64,000 nucleotides of DNA from NCBI RefSeq assembly GCF_004337365.2, contig NZ_CP044016.1:2852001-2916000 (forward strand). Direction: 5' to 3'. Both the position numbers and the translations under genes were made by a program. The notes beneath the pieces were generated by a model. It saw only the letters and a list, made by a program, of their open reading frames with translations, was not told the origin of the DNA and searched no databases. Source of the DNA: Rhizosphaericola mali. Its GTDB lineage: Bacteria > Bacteroidota > Bacteroidia > Chitinophagales > Chitinophagaceae. Shown piece by piece: positions 52,290-61,180 of this stretch. Each line of letters begins with the position of its first letter. Position 1 is the stretch's first letter.

Positions 52290-52626
52290 CATCTATTTTT
52301 AACCCCATACAATTGAATACTAAAAACATTTTTTTTCGTATTGCGTAACAAATAAGAATAAAATTTACCAATAAAAAATATTCTGATTTATTTACAAAAA
52401 AAGTAATTGATAATTTATTCCTCCATAAATCAAATAATTATAATTATATATATTTATAGATTTAATTATCAAATAGTTAATATATATTTTAATTTAAAAA
52501 ATGAATTTTTAATTACAAATTACTATTGATAATATAAATATAAAAAAGAAATTCCCATTTTCGTAATCATGAAACTATAAAGTGAAAATAATTTTGCATC
52601 CTTAATTATTTAATCCTTATTTTTTT
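52290..52626. other. 337-base very AT-rich region before the TonB receptor gene
   Basis: No gene and no stable hairpin is seen. A TAATTTTG element at 52589-52596 fits TAnnTTTG, 30 bases before the receptor start. No -33 TTTG at the right spacing and no clear Fur box was found. Confidence 0.55.
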
Positions 52627-55008
52627 ATGAAAAAACTCGTACGTACATCATGCATGATGTTGCTGCTATTATTAGTAGCATTTTCTTTATATGCACAGGA
52701 TTTTCAAATGGAGGGACATGTATATACACTTGATAGCCTCCCAGTTACTAATATCTTCGTCAGTTTAATTGGCTCAAGCAATAAAGTATTGACAAACAAA
52801 GATGGTGCATTCAAATTATCCAAACTGAATGCTGGCAATTTGATGATTACATTTTCTATACAAGACAAAATCATTGCACAAGAACCACTTACTATATCCA
52901 ATGATACCCAACTAACGTCTAAAGATTTCTATATCCAAATAAATAAAACACAGCTAGAAGAAGTACGCGTAACTAGTTTGCATAATCGTTATAGCAGTAG
53001 TAATAGTGATTTTGTTGCAAAAATGCCGCTAAAAGATCTTGAGAATCCGCAAGTATATACAACAATAACGAATGCCGTATTAAAGGATCAATTAATTGTA
53101 AGCTACGCCGATGCATTAAAAAATGTACCCGGCGTAATTATGCAATTAGAAAATAACTCTGGTGGTGGTACGGTAACTTCTCGCGGTTTTTCCACACAGT
53201 CATTTTTACGAAATGGTGTAGTAGGCGTTGCAGGATCAGGAAGCATCGATCCTTCTAATATAGAAAATATTGAAGCAATAAAAGGTCCATCTGGAGCATT
53301 ATATGGCAGTTCATTAATTTCCTATGGTGGCCTATTTAATATTGTTACAAAAAAGCCATTAGACACCACTAAAGGTGAAATAAGCTATACAAATGGCAAT
53401 TATGGCTTAAACAGGTTGACTATTGACATTAACACTCCACTAAATAAAAGCAAGTCGCTTTTATTTAGATTAAATGGAGCCATACATAAAGAAGGTTCGT
53501 GGCAAGATGCGGGATTTAACAACTATACATTCTTAGCGCCATCCTTATTATACAAAATGGATCCCGCCACTACATTACAAATAGACGGCGAATTTTTAAA
53601 TGAACGTGCTAATAACTTTTATAGACTTTTTGTAGATGGTTCGCTTGCTACAGGCGTGAGAAGCCCGGAGGATCTGAATATTAATTGGAAAAGACGCTTT
53701 ATAGGCGATGGCATCGTAGACAAATCGAATCAACAAAAATTATTTGCTGTATTAAATCACCAGTTTTCTCCTAACTGGACGTCCAGAACTAATTTTTCTT
53801 ATATCTCAGGTCAAGAATCTGGTGGTTCTGGTTGGCTGAGCGCATTAGCCGGTAACGACTCCTTATATAGGACGATGATGTGGTATGACTATTATAATAA
53901 TTACGCTACAGATATCCAAGAAAATATTAATGGAGATTTTCATATTGGCAAAATGCGTAATCGTATATTATTAGGTTTAGAATATTATAGTTTGACAACA
54001 AAAGCAAGTTACGGAAGTTCTTTATTTGATAAAGTTAGTATGTCCAATCCTGGAGTGGAATATACTGCCTTGACAAATGAAAGTCTTCAAAAAGCAATGA
54101 GTGGAACTTCATTTATTCAAACTGGCGCAGTTTTAACAAATACGTATAGTGCGTATGTTCAAGATGTTTTGAATATAACGGATCGCTTAATTGCTATGGC
54201 AAGTGTGAGATGGGATTATTACGATTATAAAGGGCAAAAAAGTGTTATTACCGCTCAATATTCCGGAGGATACCATCAAGGAGCGCTGTCTCCGAAATTT
54301 GGATTAGTATACCAATTAGTAAAAGATCAATTGTCGCTATTCGGTAATTATATGAATGGTTTTTCTAATGTAGCTCCAGTCCAACAGCCTGACGGTTCAA
54401 CAAGTGTATTCAAACCTGAACATGCCAATCAGTGGGAAACCGGCATTAAAGCAAATACACTTAATGGCAAATTGAGTGGAAGTGTAAGTTATTATGATAT
54501 TCAAGTGAACAATGTTGTAAGAAGTGATGCACCTGCAAGACCGCAATATCAAGTACAAAATGGAACACAGTTTAGCAAAGGCATAGAAGCTCAGCTAACT
54601 GCAAATCCTATTGCTGGATTAAACATTATATTGGGCTATGCCTATAACGATAGTAAATACAAAAATATTGATAGTACGCTCAATGGATATAGACCGAGCT
54701 CAGCAGGTCCTGCAAATATGGCTAATGCATGGATCAGCTACAGATTACAACAGGGTAAATTATCTGGTATCGGATTTGGATTTGGAGGTAATTATGCATC
54801 ACAAAATAAAGTAATCAATGACCTTTATGACAATTACGCATTACCCTCTTTTGTCGTTTTAAATGCAGCATTATCATACGACAAACCGAAATATAGTTTG
54901 ACGTTTAAATTAGATAATCTTACGAATAAAATGTATTGGGTTGGTTGGGCTACGACAATACCTCAAATGCAACGCAGATTCTCTGCTAATTTATCAATTA
55001 GATTTTAG
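52627..55008 (+). CDS. TonB-dependent siderophore-type receptor
   Basis: The 793-residue outer-membrane protein has a signal peptide, then a carboxypeptidase-regulatory-like beta domain (QMEGHVYTLDSLPVTNIFVSLIGSSNKVLTNKDGAFKLSKLNAGN). A plug follows: SYADALKNVPGVIMQLENNSGGGTVTSRGFSTQSFLRNGV and NIENIEAIKGPSGALYGSS. The 22-strand barrel ends in a terminal Phe (RRFSANLSIRF). The layout is that of FhuA/FecA/FpvA-like ferric-siderophore receptors. It is on the same strand as the NRAMP gene but 337 bases away, so it has its own promoter. Confidence 0.92.
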   Translation: MKKLVRTSCMMLLLLLVAFSLYAQDFQMEGHVYTLDSLPVTNIFVSLIGSSNKVLTNKDGAFKLSKLNAGNLMITFSIQDKIIAQEPLTISNDTQLTSKDFYIQINKTQLEEVRVTSLHNRYSSSNSDFVAKMPLKDLENPQVYTTITNAVLKDQLIVSYADALKNVPGVIMQLENNSGGGTVTSRGFSTQSFLRNGVVGVAGSGSIDPSNIENIEAIKGPSGALYGSSLISYGGLFNIVTKKPLDTTKGEISYTNGNYGLNRLTIDINTPLNKSKSLLFRLNGAIHKEGSWQDAGFNNYTFLAPSLLYKMDPATTLQIDGEFLNERANNFYRLFVDGSLATGVRSPEDLNINWKRRFIGDGIVDKSNQQKLFAVLNHQFSPNWTSRTNFSYISGQESGGSGWLSALAGNDSLYRTMMWYDYYNNYATDIQENINGDFHIGKMRNRILLGLEYYSLTTKASYGSSLFDKVSMSNPGVEYTALTNESLQKAMSGTSFIQTGAVLTNTYSAYVQDVLNITDRLIAMASVRWDYYDYKGQKSVITAQYSGGYHQGALSPKFGLVYQLVKDQLSLFGNYMNGFSNVAPVQQPDGSTSVFKPEHANQWETGIKANTLNGKLSGSVSYYDIQVNNVVRSDAPARPQYQVQNGTQFSKGIEAQLTANPIAGLNIILGYAYNDSKYKNIDSTLNGYRPSSAGPANMANAWISYRLQQGKLSGIGFGFGGNYASQNKVINDLYDNYALPSFVVLNAALSYDKPKYSLTFKLDNLTNKMYWVGWATTIPQMQRRFSANLSIRF

Positions 55009-55025
55009 TTTAGTATTCCCATAGT

Positions 55026-55075
55026 AATAAACGAAGCATCGCACTTGTATGAGTTTTGTGCTTCGTTTATTTTTA
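55026..55075. terminator. Terminator between the TonB receptor and exonuclease genes
   Basis: Perfect 13-bp stem aataaacgaagca / tgcttcgtttatt (55026-55038, 55059-55071), 20-base loop, then a T-run. It separates convergent genes. Confidence 0.85.
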
Positions 55076-55093
55076 TATATTACTTAGACATAT

Positions 55094-56455
55094 CTACTTC
55101 ATAATTGTCTTTTGGGGATTTTCAAAAGCAAAAGTATTAACTAGCTGCACCATATAATGGCAACTATTGTATCTTGTCAAGCTCGATTGTACTATTTCCA
55201 TATCAGTAATATCTTGATTGATATCCACATATCCCATACCCCAAAAAATCCCATTTTCTATCCAGATTATACTTTTTTCGCCTTCGTCGCGTCCTTTATC
55301 TACGATTATATAACTAGACAAATAATTATGTAAATGAGCAATTGCATCTTCTACTCTTTCATTATAAGCATCTTTTGTATCTTCCCAAATAGTACAACTA
55401 TAACAATTAGCAACAAACTGACAACTACCTAACATACATTTCTTGGAACATAAGGAAAAATCTTTGACTAGCGCATGCAATAAATCTCGGCCATCTTCTT
55501 CACTAGAAAAATATTGCAAACATTGCTGATTGCGTGTAACGCGACCAATTGCCAATCTTTTAAATCCATTAATATCATAGTATTCAAATAAGCCATATTT
55601 GGGTTCAAATTGTTTCAAAGAGCGATTGTATTTGGGCCAACGATGCTTTATTTCTGCGGCTTCTAACAAGAATGCCATTAATTCTGTTCCACATATCTCA
55701 AATCTAATATGATGTATTTCCCGTAAAAAATTTTGTCGTTGTGAGCCCGTATTATTTCCCGTAAAATGTTGCCCTACTCTTTTTTGGATATTCTTAGCTT
55801 TACCGACATAAATAACTTTAAATTTATTATCTAGAAAAAAATAAACACCCGTCGCCGTAGGTAATTTTTCAAATTCTCCTTTGGATAAATTTGGCGGCAA
55901 AATATGTTCTTTCTTACCTCGCTTCAGCATATCCTCTACGCAATCTTCCGTATCTAAAGCATTTAAATATGTAAATAGTTCCGCAGTAGCATCTGCATCT
56001 CCACCAGCACGATGTCTGTTATATATCGGAATATTTAACGAGGCACATAGATTGCCCAAACTATAAGAAGTTAATCCCGGGACGACCCTGCGACTCATAC
56101 GCACTGTACATAGTTTGGGAGCTTTCAGACTATAACCCGCTAATGACAAATAATGAGACACAAATGAAAAATCAAAATTAACGTTATGCGCTACAAATAC
56201 ACGACCATTTAACCAACTATAGATTTCCGATGCAACATCTTCAAATAGCGGCGCATTTTTCACCATTTCATTACTGATACCCGTCAGAGATTCTATAAAA
56301 TAGGGAATATGTTGCACTGGATTAATTAACGTTTCATAACGATCTATTACTTTCTGTCCATCATGTATAACAATGGCAATATCTGTGATACCTGACACAG
56401 CACAGTGCCCACCAGTCGTTTCAATATCTACTATTGCATATTCTTTTTCTTGCAT
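55094..56455 (-). CDS. DEDDh exonuclease fused to a GIY-YIG nuclease domain
   Basis: Residues 1-165 are a complete DnaQ/PolC-like 3'-5' exonuclease: DIETTG (D10, E12), HNVNFDFSF (D95) and HRAGGDADAT (H148, D153). Residues 200-285 are a UvrC/Cho-like GIY-YIG nuclease: GVYFF, VIYVGKAKNIQKRVGQHF (R226) and AFLLEAAEIKHRWPKYNRSL (Glu). A cysteine cluster follows (C336, C340, C345, C351, C354), placed like the Fe-S cysteines of UvrC. The 453-residue layout is known in Cho-type proteins. It is the last gene of the dinB-dnaE operon, 9 bases after dnaE, and could provide proofreading and incision. Confidence 0.9.
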   Translation of the reverse strand: MQEKEYAIVDIETTGGHCAVSGITDIAIVIHDGQKVIDRYETLINPVQHIPYFIESLTGISNEMVKNAPLFEDVASEIYSWLNGRVFVAHNVNFDFSFVSHYLSLAGYSLKAPKLCTVRMSRRVVPGLTSYSLGNLCASLNIPIYNRHRAGGDADATAELFTYLNALDTEDCVEDMLKRGKKEHILPPNLSKGEFEKLPTATGVYFFLDNKFKVIYVGKAKNIQKRVGQHFTGNNTGSQRQNFLREIHHIRFEICGTELMAFLLEAAEIKHRWPKYNRSLKQFEPKYGLFEYYDINGFKRLAIGRVTRNQQCLQYFSSEEDGRDLLHALVKDFSLCSKKCMLGSCQFVANCYSCTIWEDTKDAYNERVEDAIAHLHNYLSSYIIVDKGRDEGEKSIIWIENGIFWGMGYVDINQDITDMEIVQSSLTRYNSCHYMVQLVNTFAFENPQKTIMK

Positions 56456-56464
56456 GGTATTCCT

Positions 56465-59413
56465 TTAAACACTTCTAGGGTCTGGTTTTAATGGCATTTT
56501 TGCACAACGTTGCACTTCTACTGCGGCACAACCAAAATCTACAACAACGATTCCTTCTACCAAATACAATCCCATACCATTTAATGGAAATGCTTTTAAA
56601 GATGGAGGAAAGTGTATTGTATCAACAAAGTCGCCGTACATATCCAAAAACGTTCCGAACTTCATATACTGTTGATTTTTTGTTCGCACGGTTTTATCAC
56701 ATATAAAATCTAATACCATACGTACAGCTAAACCTTCTAATTGCAATAAATCTTTGGCAAATGCCGAGCCCCTATAGTTGCTCTTTGCCAAAAAAAACAT
56801 AGATTCTGTTATCGGCAACTCCAATAGTTCTATCTCATCATATACATCTTCTTCGATTGAGGTCTCCAGCATGGGCAAATGAACTTTTGTTTCTGACAAA
56901 GTCAATAAAGTTGGGGCTGCAACAGCCTTACTCGATTGGGACGACAGGAATAAATGCGCTTCCCATAGTAATACTTTTTTTTCTTTTCCCATCATACTAA
57001 ATGCACCACAACGTATTAAGACGATCATCTGTTCCAAGCCTACATTTGTACGAATAATAAAATTTTCCAAATTAAGGTAATCGCCGTTTTCCATCCGTTC
57101 AGAAACTAATCTATGTACAAATGCTTGTTCCAAATTCAATACGCCATCCCATCCTAAATATATATCAGTTCCATATATTTTCGCCTGCAATCCACTCTTA
57201 TTGATATCGGGCAAGTGGATCGTTGCTCCAAATTTTCTAGCTTCATTAATATATACTTTTCGTCCATAAAATCCGCCATAGTTATTCAAAACCGCTACCA
57301 TAAATTCTAGTGGATAATAGGTTTTCAAAAAAAGGCTTTGATAGCTTTCGACTGCATAGCTCGCACTATGTGCTTTATTGAACGAAAACCCGGCAAATGA
57401 TTTCATCTGATTCCATACGAGCTCAATTGTAGCATCTTCATAGCCTTTCGCCTTACAATTTTCAAAAAATTTAGTTTTTAATGCTATAATTTCACTATTG
57501 GCATCTTCACGATATTTATTATTCATCATTCGCCGCAATACATCTGCCTCCGCAAGATCCAAACCTCCAAAATGATGGCCAATTTTCATTACATCTTCTT
57601 GATACACCATTACTCCATACGTTTCTTCCAACTGCTCCTTAAAAACCGGATGCAAATATTTTACTTCATTGGGTCGACGATGACATTCTATATACGTTTT
57701 CATCATGCCACTACTCGCAACGCCTGGGCGAATAATTGAGCTCGCTGCTACCAATACCGCATAAGTACTACATTCTAATTTAGTAAGTAATTGACGCATC
57801 GCAGGACTTTCTATATAAAAGCATCCAATCGTATTTGCCGAAACCAATTGCTGTGCAATTTTTATATCTTGAAAAAAATCTTTGGGGCGATGTACATCTA
57901 CGACTTCTCCTTTATTTTCTTGAATAATTTGAATACAATCATTGATATGACCTATACCACGCTGAGACAATACATCTAATTTTTCCATATTGATAGCCTC
58001 TGCTGTATACATATCAAACTGTACTGTAGGCAAACCTTTCGGAGGATAATCTATCGCACCATAATAAGACAATGGACGTTCGGAAATCAAGACACCACTA
58101 GCATGTATCGTTCTTTGGTTAGGAAAATTTCGCATCTTTTCTGATACGGAAATGATCAAGTTCGTCACTTCATTTTTATTAACAACCGCATTAGGATCTC
58201 TAACCAATTGATCTATTTCCGATTTGGGAAGTCCGTATATTTTTCCCAATTCGCGTACTATACTACGATCTTTAAATTTGCTCATCGACCCCATCAGGGC
58301 GACATGCTCATTTCCATATTTAGAAAAAATATAACTATAAACATCATCACGTTGGTTCCAACAAAAATCAATATCAAAATCAGGAGGATTTTTTCTTTTT
58401 ACATTTAGAAATCGTTCAAAATACAAATTCAACTCAATCGGATCCACTTCTGTAATACCCAAACAATAAGCGACTACAGAATTTGCGCCACTACCCCGAC
58501 CTACATAATAATAACCTTTATTCCGTGCATAGGTGCATATATCGTCGGTTATCAAAAAATAAGCAGCATATTTACACGCTACAATGATATCTATCTCCTT
58601 GTATATTCTCGCTAATGCAGTGGCATTATCTGCACCATATCTCTGTGAAAAGCCTGCTAAAGTTTTAGTTAATAAAATCTCTTTATCTTTTTCGAAACTT
58701 TCACTAAAACATTGCTTATTTTTCACTTCTTCATAATCAAATTCAAATTTACATTGGCATAATAAAGCTAGCGTATTACCTATTATAATAGGAAAATCTT
58801 TATACTTACATAATAATTCTTCAGAAGAAATATAGGATTCGTTTTTCAGTGCATATTGTCCTTTTTCCAATTGAGATAATAGTATATTATGATCGATCGC
58901 TCTTAGCTGTTTATGTAAAAGATAACCACCTCTGCGGTGATACGTAATAGGATACCACATCACATATTTTTTATAGTTATCGGCATCTTCCAAACGAATT
59001 TTGTTCAAATGAAAAGGACGTACTCCTATATATTCAAATGATTTCAAACTATGTATTTTTTTCTTTCCATAAGGATAAATAACATACACATATTTCCAAT
59101 CAGGTGCACACTCAGGTAACTTCTTTTTATATCTATTTGTTATAGTTAGAAGCTCGTTCATTTCCCGAAAACCTTCTATACTCTGTGCAATTCCGATAAA
59201 TAATAATTCTTCCTCATTTCTAAATTCTACGCCAGCCAGTCCTTTAATTTTCTTTTCTCTCGATTGATAAATAAATTCGAGTGCAAAAGCTGTGTTATTA
59301 ATATCTGTCAACACGATTGTAGTATAACCACAAACCTTTGCTCCTTCCAGCAATTGTTCGATACTCAACGTACCATAGCGCAAACTATAATAACTATGAA
59401 CGTTGAGTAGCAT
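56465..59413 (-). CDS. DNA polymerase III alpha-like (DnaE2/ImuC-type) with degenerate PHP
   Basis: The 982-residue protein is shorter than replicative DnaE (about 1160) and close to error-prone DnaE2. Catalytic aspartates are D347 and D349 in PDFDIDF and D480 in KLDVLSQRGIG. The fingers carry GRGSGANSVVAYCLGI and HASGVLISERPL, and the helix-hairpin-helix and an OB fold near the C-terminus are present. The PHP domain has NVHSYYSL (N4 in place of the first His) and TDI at 36-38 in place of TDH, so metal-based proofreading is probably lost. Its start overlaps dinB by 20 bases. A translesion role is the best inference. Confidence 0.9.
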   Translation of the reverse strand: MLLNVHSYYSLRYGTLSIEQLLEGAKVCGYTTIVLTDINNTAFALEFIYQSREKKIKGLAGVEFRNEEELLFIGIAQSIEGFREMNELLTITNRYKKKLPECAPDWKYVYVIYPYGKKKIHSLKSFEYIGVRPFHLNKIRLEDADNYKKYVMWYPITYHRRGGYLLHKQLRAIDHNILLSQLEKGQYALKNESYISSEELLCKYKDFPIIIGNTLALLCQCKFEFDYEEVKNKQCFSESFEKDKEILLTKTLAGFSQRYGADNATALARIYKEIDIIVACKYAAYFLITDDICTYARNKGYYYVGRGSGANSVVAYCLGITEVDPIELNLYFERFLNVKRKNPPDFDIDFCWNQRDDVYSYIFSKYGNEHVALMGSMSKFKDRSIVRELGKIYGLPKSEIDQLVRDPNAVVNKNEVTNLIISVSEKMRNFPNQRTIHASGVLISERPLSYYGAIDYPPKGLPTVQFDMYTAEAINMEKLDVLSQRGIGHINDCIQIIQENKGEVVDVHRPKDFFQDIKIAQQLVSANTIGCFYIESPAMRQLLTKLECSTYAVLVAASSIIRPGVASSGMMKTYIECHRRPNEVKYLHPVFKEQLEETYGVMVYQEDVMKIGHHFGGLDLAEADVLRRMMNNKYREDANSEIIALKTKFFENCKAKGYEDATIELVWNQMKSFAGFSFNKAHSASYAVESYQSLFLKTYYPLEFMVAVLNNYGGFYGRKVYINEARKFGATIHLPDINKSGLQAKIYGTDIYLGWDGVLNLEQAFVHRLVSERMENGDYLNLENFIIRTNVGLEQMIVLIRCGAFSMMGKEKKVLLWEAHLFLSSQSSKAVAAPTLLTLSETKVHLPMLETSIEEDVYDEIELLELPITESMFFLAKSNYRGSAFAKDLLQLEGLAVRMVLDFICDKTVRTKNQQYMKFGTFLDMYGDFVDTIHFPPSLKAFPLNGMGLYLVEGIVVVDFGCAAVEVQRCAKMPLKPDPRSV

Positions 59414-60578
59414 CTTTTAAATCTTTAGTTTGTAAAAAGGCTCTCTTGATAATATCTTGACCATATTTGACTCTAATATTATCTAGCGCAGATAAAAGAT
59501 TCAATTCTTCAATTTTATCATTAAACATATCTGTTTGAAAGCTACCATGAATCAATTGGCTCAAGCGGATCCCGACCAAACGTATCAACATACGACGACT
59601 ATATAACTTGCGAAATAAGTCCATGACTTTTTCCAAAATCACTTTATCCGAAGCGGTGTAGGGGAGCTGAATTTGTTTAGTATGCGTATCAAAATTGGCA
59701 TAGCGGATTTTGAGCGTCAGACATCCTGTAATTTTTCCCATACTACGCAACTCAAAAGCCAGCTCATCTACCATTCGAAAAAGCACTTTGCGTAATTTTT
59801 CCATATCGGTCGTATCCTGTTCGAATGTAGTTTCTTTACTCATCGACTTTTGTTCGGAATAAGGAGTTACCGGCGCATCATCCAACGCATTTGCTTTTTT
59901 CCAAATCATAATCCCATTTTGCCCCATCACCTTGGCCATCGTAGGTAATTCCATTTGCTGTAAAGTACCTATTTTACTAATGCCCATATTACGCAAACTG
60001 ATATAGGTCTTCTCTCCTACCATGGGAATTTTTCGAATAGATAATGGAGATAAAAATATTTTTTCCGTACCATCGGGCACTTGTAATTCTCCATCAGGTT
60101 TTGCTTGTCCCGTGGCGATTTTGGATACTGTTTTATTAATCGAAAGTCCAAATGAAATAGGCAACCCTGTGTGATCGATTATCCGTTGACGCAACTCTCT
60201 CGTCCATTGCCAACAGCCAAAAAATCGATCCAATCCCGTAATATCCAAATAATGCTCATCAATACTTGCCTTCTCCACGACCGGTGCAACTTCTGAAATA
60301 ATTTCTGTCACAATACGCGAGTATTTAGCATATTCCTCCATATCACCTCTAATGATCGTGGCCTCAGGACATAACTGTCGAGCTAGACGCATTGGCATAG
60401 CAGAGTGTACACCTAACTGACGCGCCTCGTACGAACAAGAAGCAACAACAGCTCTATCAGAAAATCCACCTACGAGTATCGGTTTTCCCTTCAACCTTAT
60501 ATCCTTTAATCGCTCAACAGATACGAAAAAAGAATCCAAATCCATGTGTACAATATGTCGATTAACCTCTTGCATCAT
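59394..60578 (-). CDS. dinB: DNA polymerase IV (DinB, Y-family)
   Basis: The 394-residue Y-family polymerase has D13 in HMDLDSFFVSVERL, and D107 and E108 in ASIDEHYLDITGLD, the three metal ligands. The thumb with IPMVGEKTYISLRNMGI (HhH) and the little finger domain follow. QTDMF at residues 348-352 resembles a beta-clamp-binding motif, and the tail DNIRVKYGQDIIKRA is typical of the Bacteroidota group. It inserts nucleotides opposite lesions. It is the first gene of the operon with dnaE and the exonuclease fusion. Direct repeats lie in its upstream region. Confidence 0.94.
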   Translation of the reverse strand: MMQEVNRHIVHMDLDSFFVSVERLKDIRLKGKPILVGGFSDRAVVASCSYEARQLGVHSAMPMRLARQLCPEATIIRGDMEEYAKYSRIVTEIISEVAPVVEKASIDEHYLDITGLDRFFGCWQWTRELRQRIIDHTGLPISFGLSINKTVSKIATGQAKPDGELQVPDGTEKIFLSPLSIRKIPMVGEKTYISLRNMGISKIGTLQQMELPTMAKVMGQNGIMIWKKANALDDAPVTPYSEQKSMSKETTFEQDTTDMEKLRKVLFRMVDELAFELRSMGKITGCLTLKIRYANFDTHTKQIQLPYTASDKVILEKVMDLFRKLYSRRMLIRLVGIRLSQLIHGSFQTDMFNDKIEELNLLSALDNIRVKYGQDIIKRAFLQTKDLKDATQRS

Positions 60579-60607
60579 CCGAAAATTATTATTTCCAAAT
60601 GCAATTT

Positions 60608-60651
60608 TACTAATATTTTTAGTATTAAAAGGATAAATATTTTAGTATTTA
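60608..60651. promoter_or_regulatory. Repeat/dyad region upstream of dinB
   Basis: Two dyads, tactaa-N5-ttagta (60608-60624) and taaata-N6-tattta (60634-60651), share a direct repeat aatattt(t)tagtatt 24 bases apart. They are 30-73 bases before the dinB start. This is a candidate damage-response operator; the AT bias weakens the case. Confidence 0.45.
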
Positions 60652-60725
60652 TAAAACGAGTTGATAATCAAAAATTTAGGGAAAAAGAAAAATTAAATAA
60701 TCATTTATTACAATCGAGAAATGAA

Positions 60726-61103
60726 CTACGCAACGCCTATGGAAGATTTCTCTTTCTTATTATGTTTCAAGCCCCACTGAATCATTGCCATAAGTACAGG
60801 TTTCAATTCATGCCCTAATTCAGTAAGATCATATTCAACATGTGGCGGAATTACTTCAAATGTGTGACGCGTAATAATGCCATCCGATTCTAGTTCTTTC
60901 AATGTCTGGATCAACATTTTTTCGGTAATGGGAGATAAAGATTTTCTAAGTTCGCTATACCTTTTTGCACCTGACAATAACTGATTAATCACGCGCGCTT
61001 TCCATCTACCACCAATCTTATGCAACGTGTAAGCTACGGGGCATTTTATCTCTATGGCTTTCTTATTTAACTGATTAGAAGACGATATCTTTATAGCTGT
61101 CAT
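60726..61103 (-). CDS. HxlR family transcriptional regulator
   Basis: I start it at the ATG at 61103 (MTAIKISSSNQ); the open frame extends 25 residues further with hydrophobic residues that do not fit. The 125-residue winged helix has CPVAYTLHKIGGRWKARVINQLLSGAKRYSELRKSLSPITEKMLIQTLKELESDGIITR, with the single Cys (C21) at the redox-sensing position of YodB/HypR-type members. It is divergent from the oxidoreductase gene with a palindrome between, so it probably represses that gene and senses thiol-reactive or quinone compounds. Confidence 0.9.
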   Translation of the reverse strand: MTAIKISSSNQLNKKAIEIKCPVAYTLHKIGGRWKARVINQLLSGAKRYSELRKSLSPITEKMLIQTLKELESDGIITRHTFEVIPPHVEYDLTELGHELKPVLMAMIQWGLKHNKKEKSSIGVA

Positions 61104-61122
61104 AATACACACTTTAGGGTAA

Positions 61123-61157
61123 GTACTAGTACAAAAGTAGGTATTAAAATATATTTG
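61123..61157. promoter_or_regulatory. Divergent promoter region of hxlR and the oxidoreductase gene
   Basis: gtactagtac (61123-61132) is a perfect palindrome. TACTTTTG on the minus strand (61132-61139) and TATATTTG on the plus strand (61150-61157) both match TAnnTTTG. One operator can cover both promoters. Confidence 0.6.
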
Positions 61158-61180
61158 CATAAATAAAAAAAGAGACAATC

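Noticed and set aside
61104-61178. N-terminal extension of the HxlR regulator
   Set aside because: It would overlap the palindromic operator and the -7 elements and has no family match.
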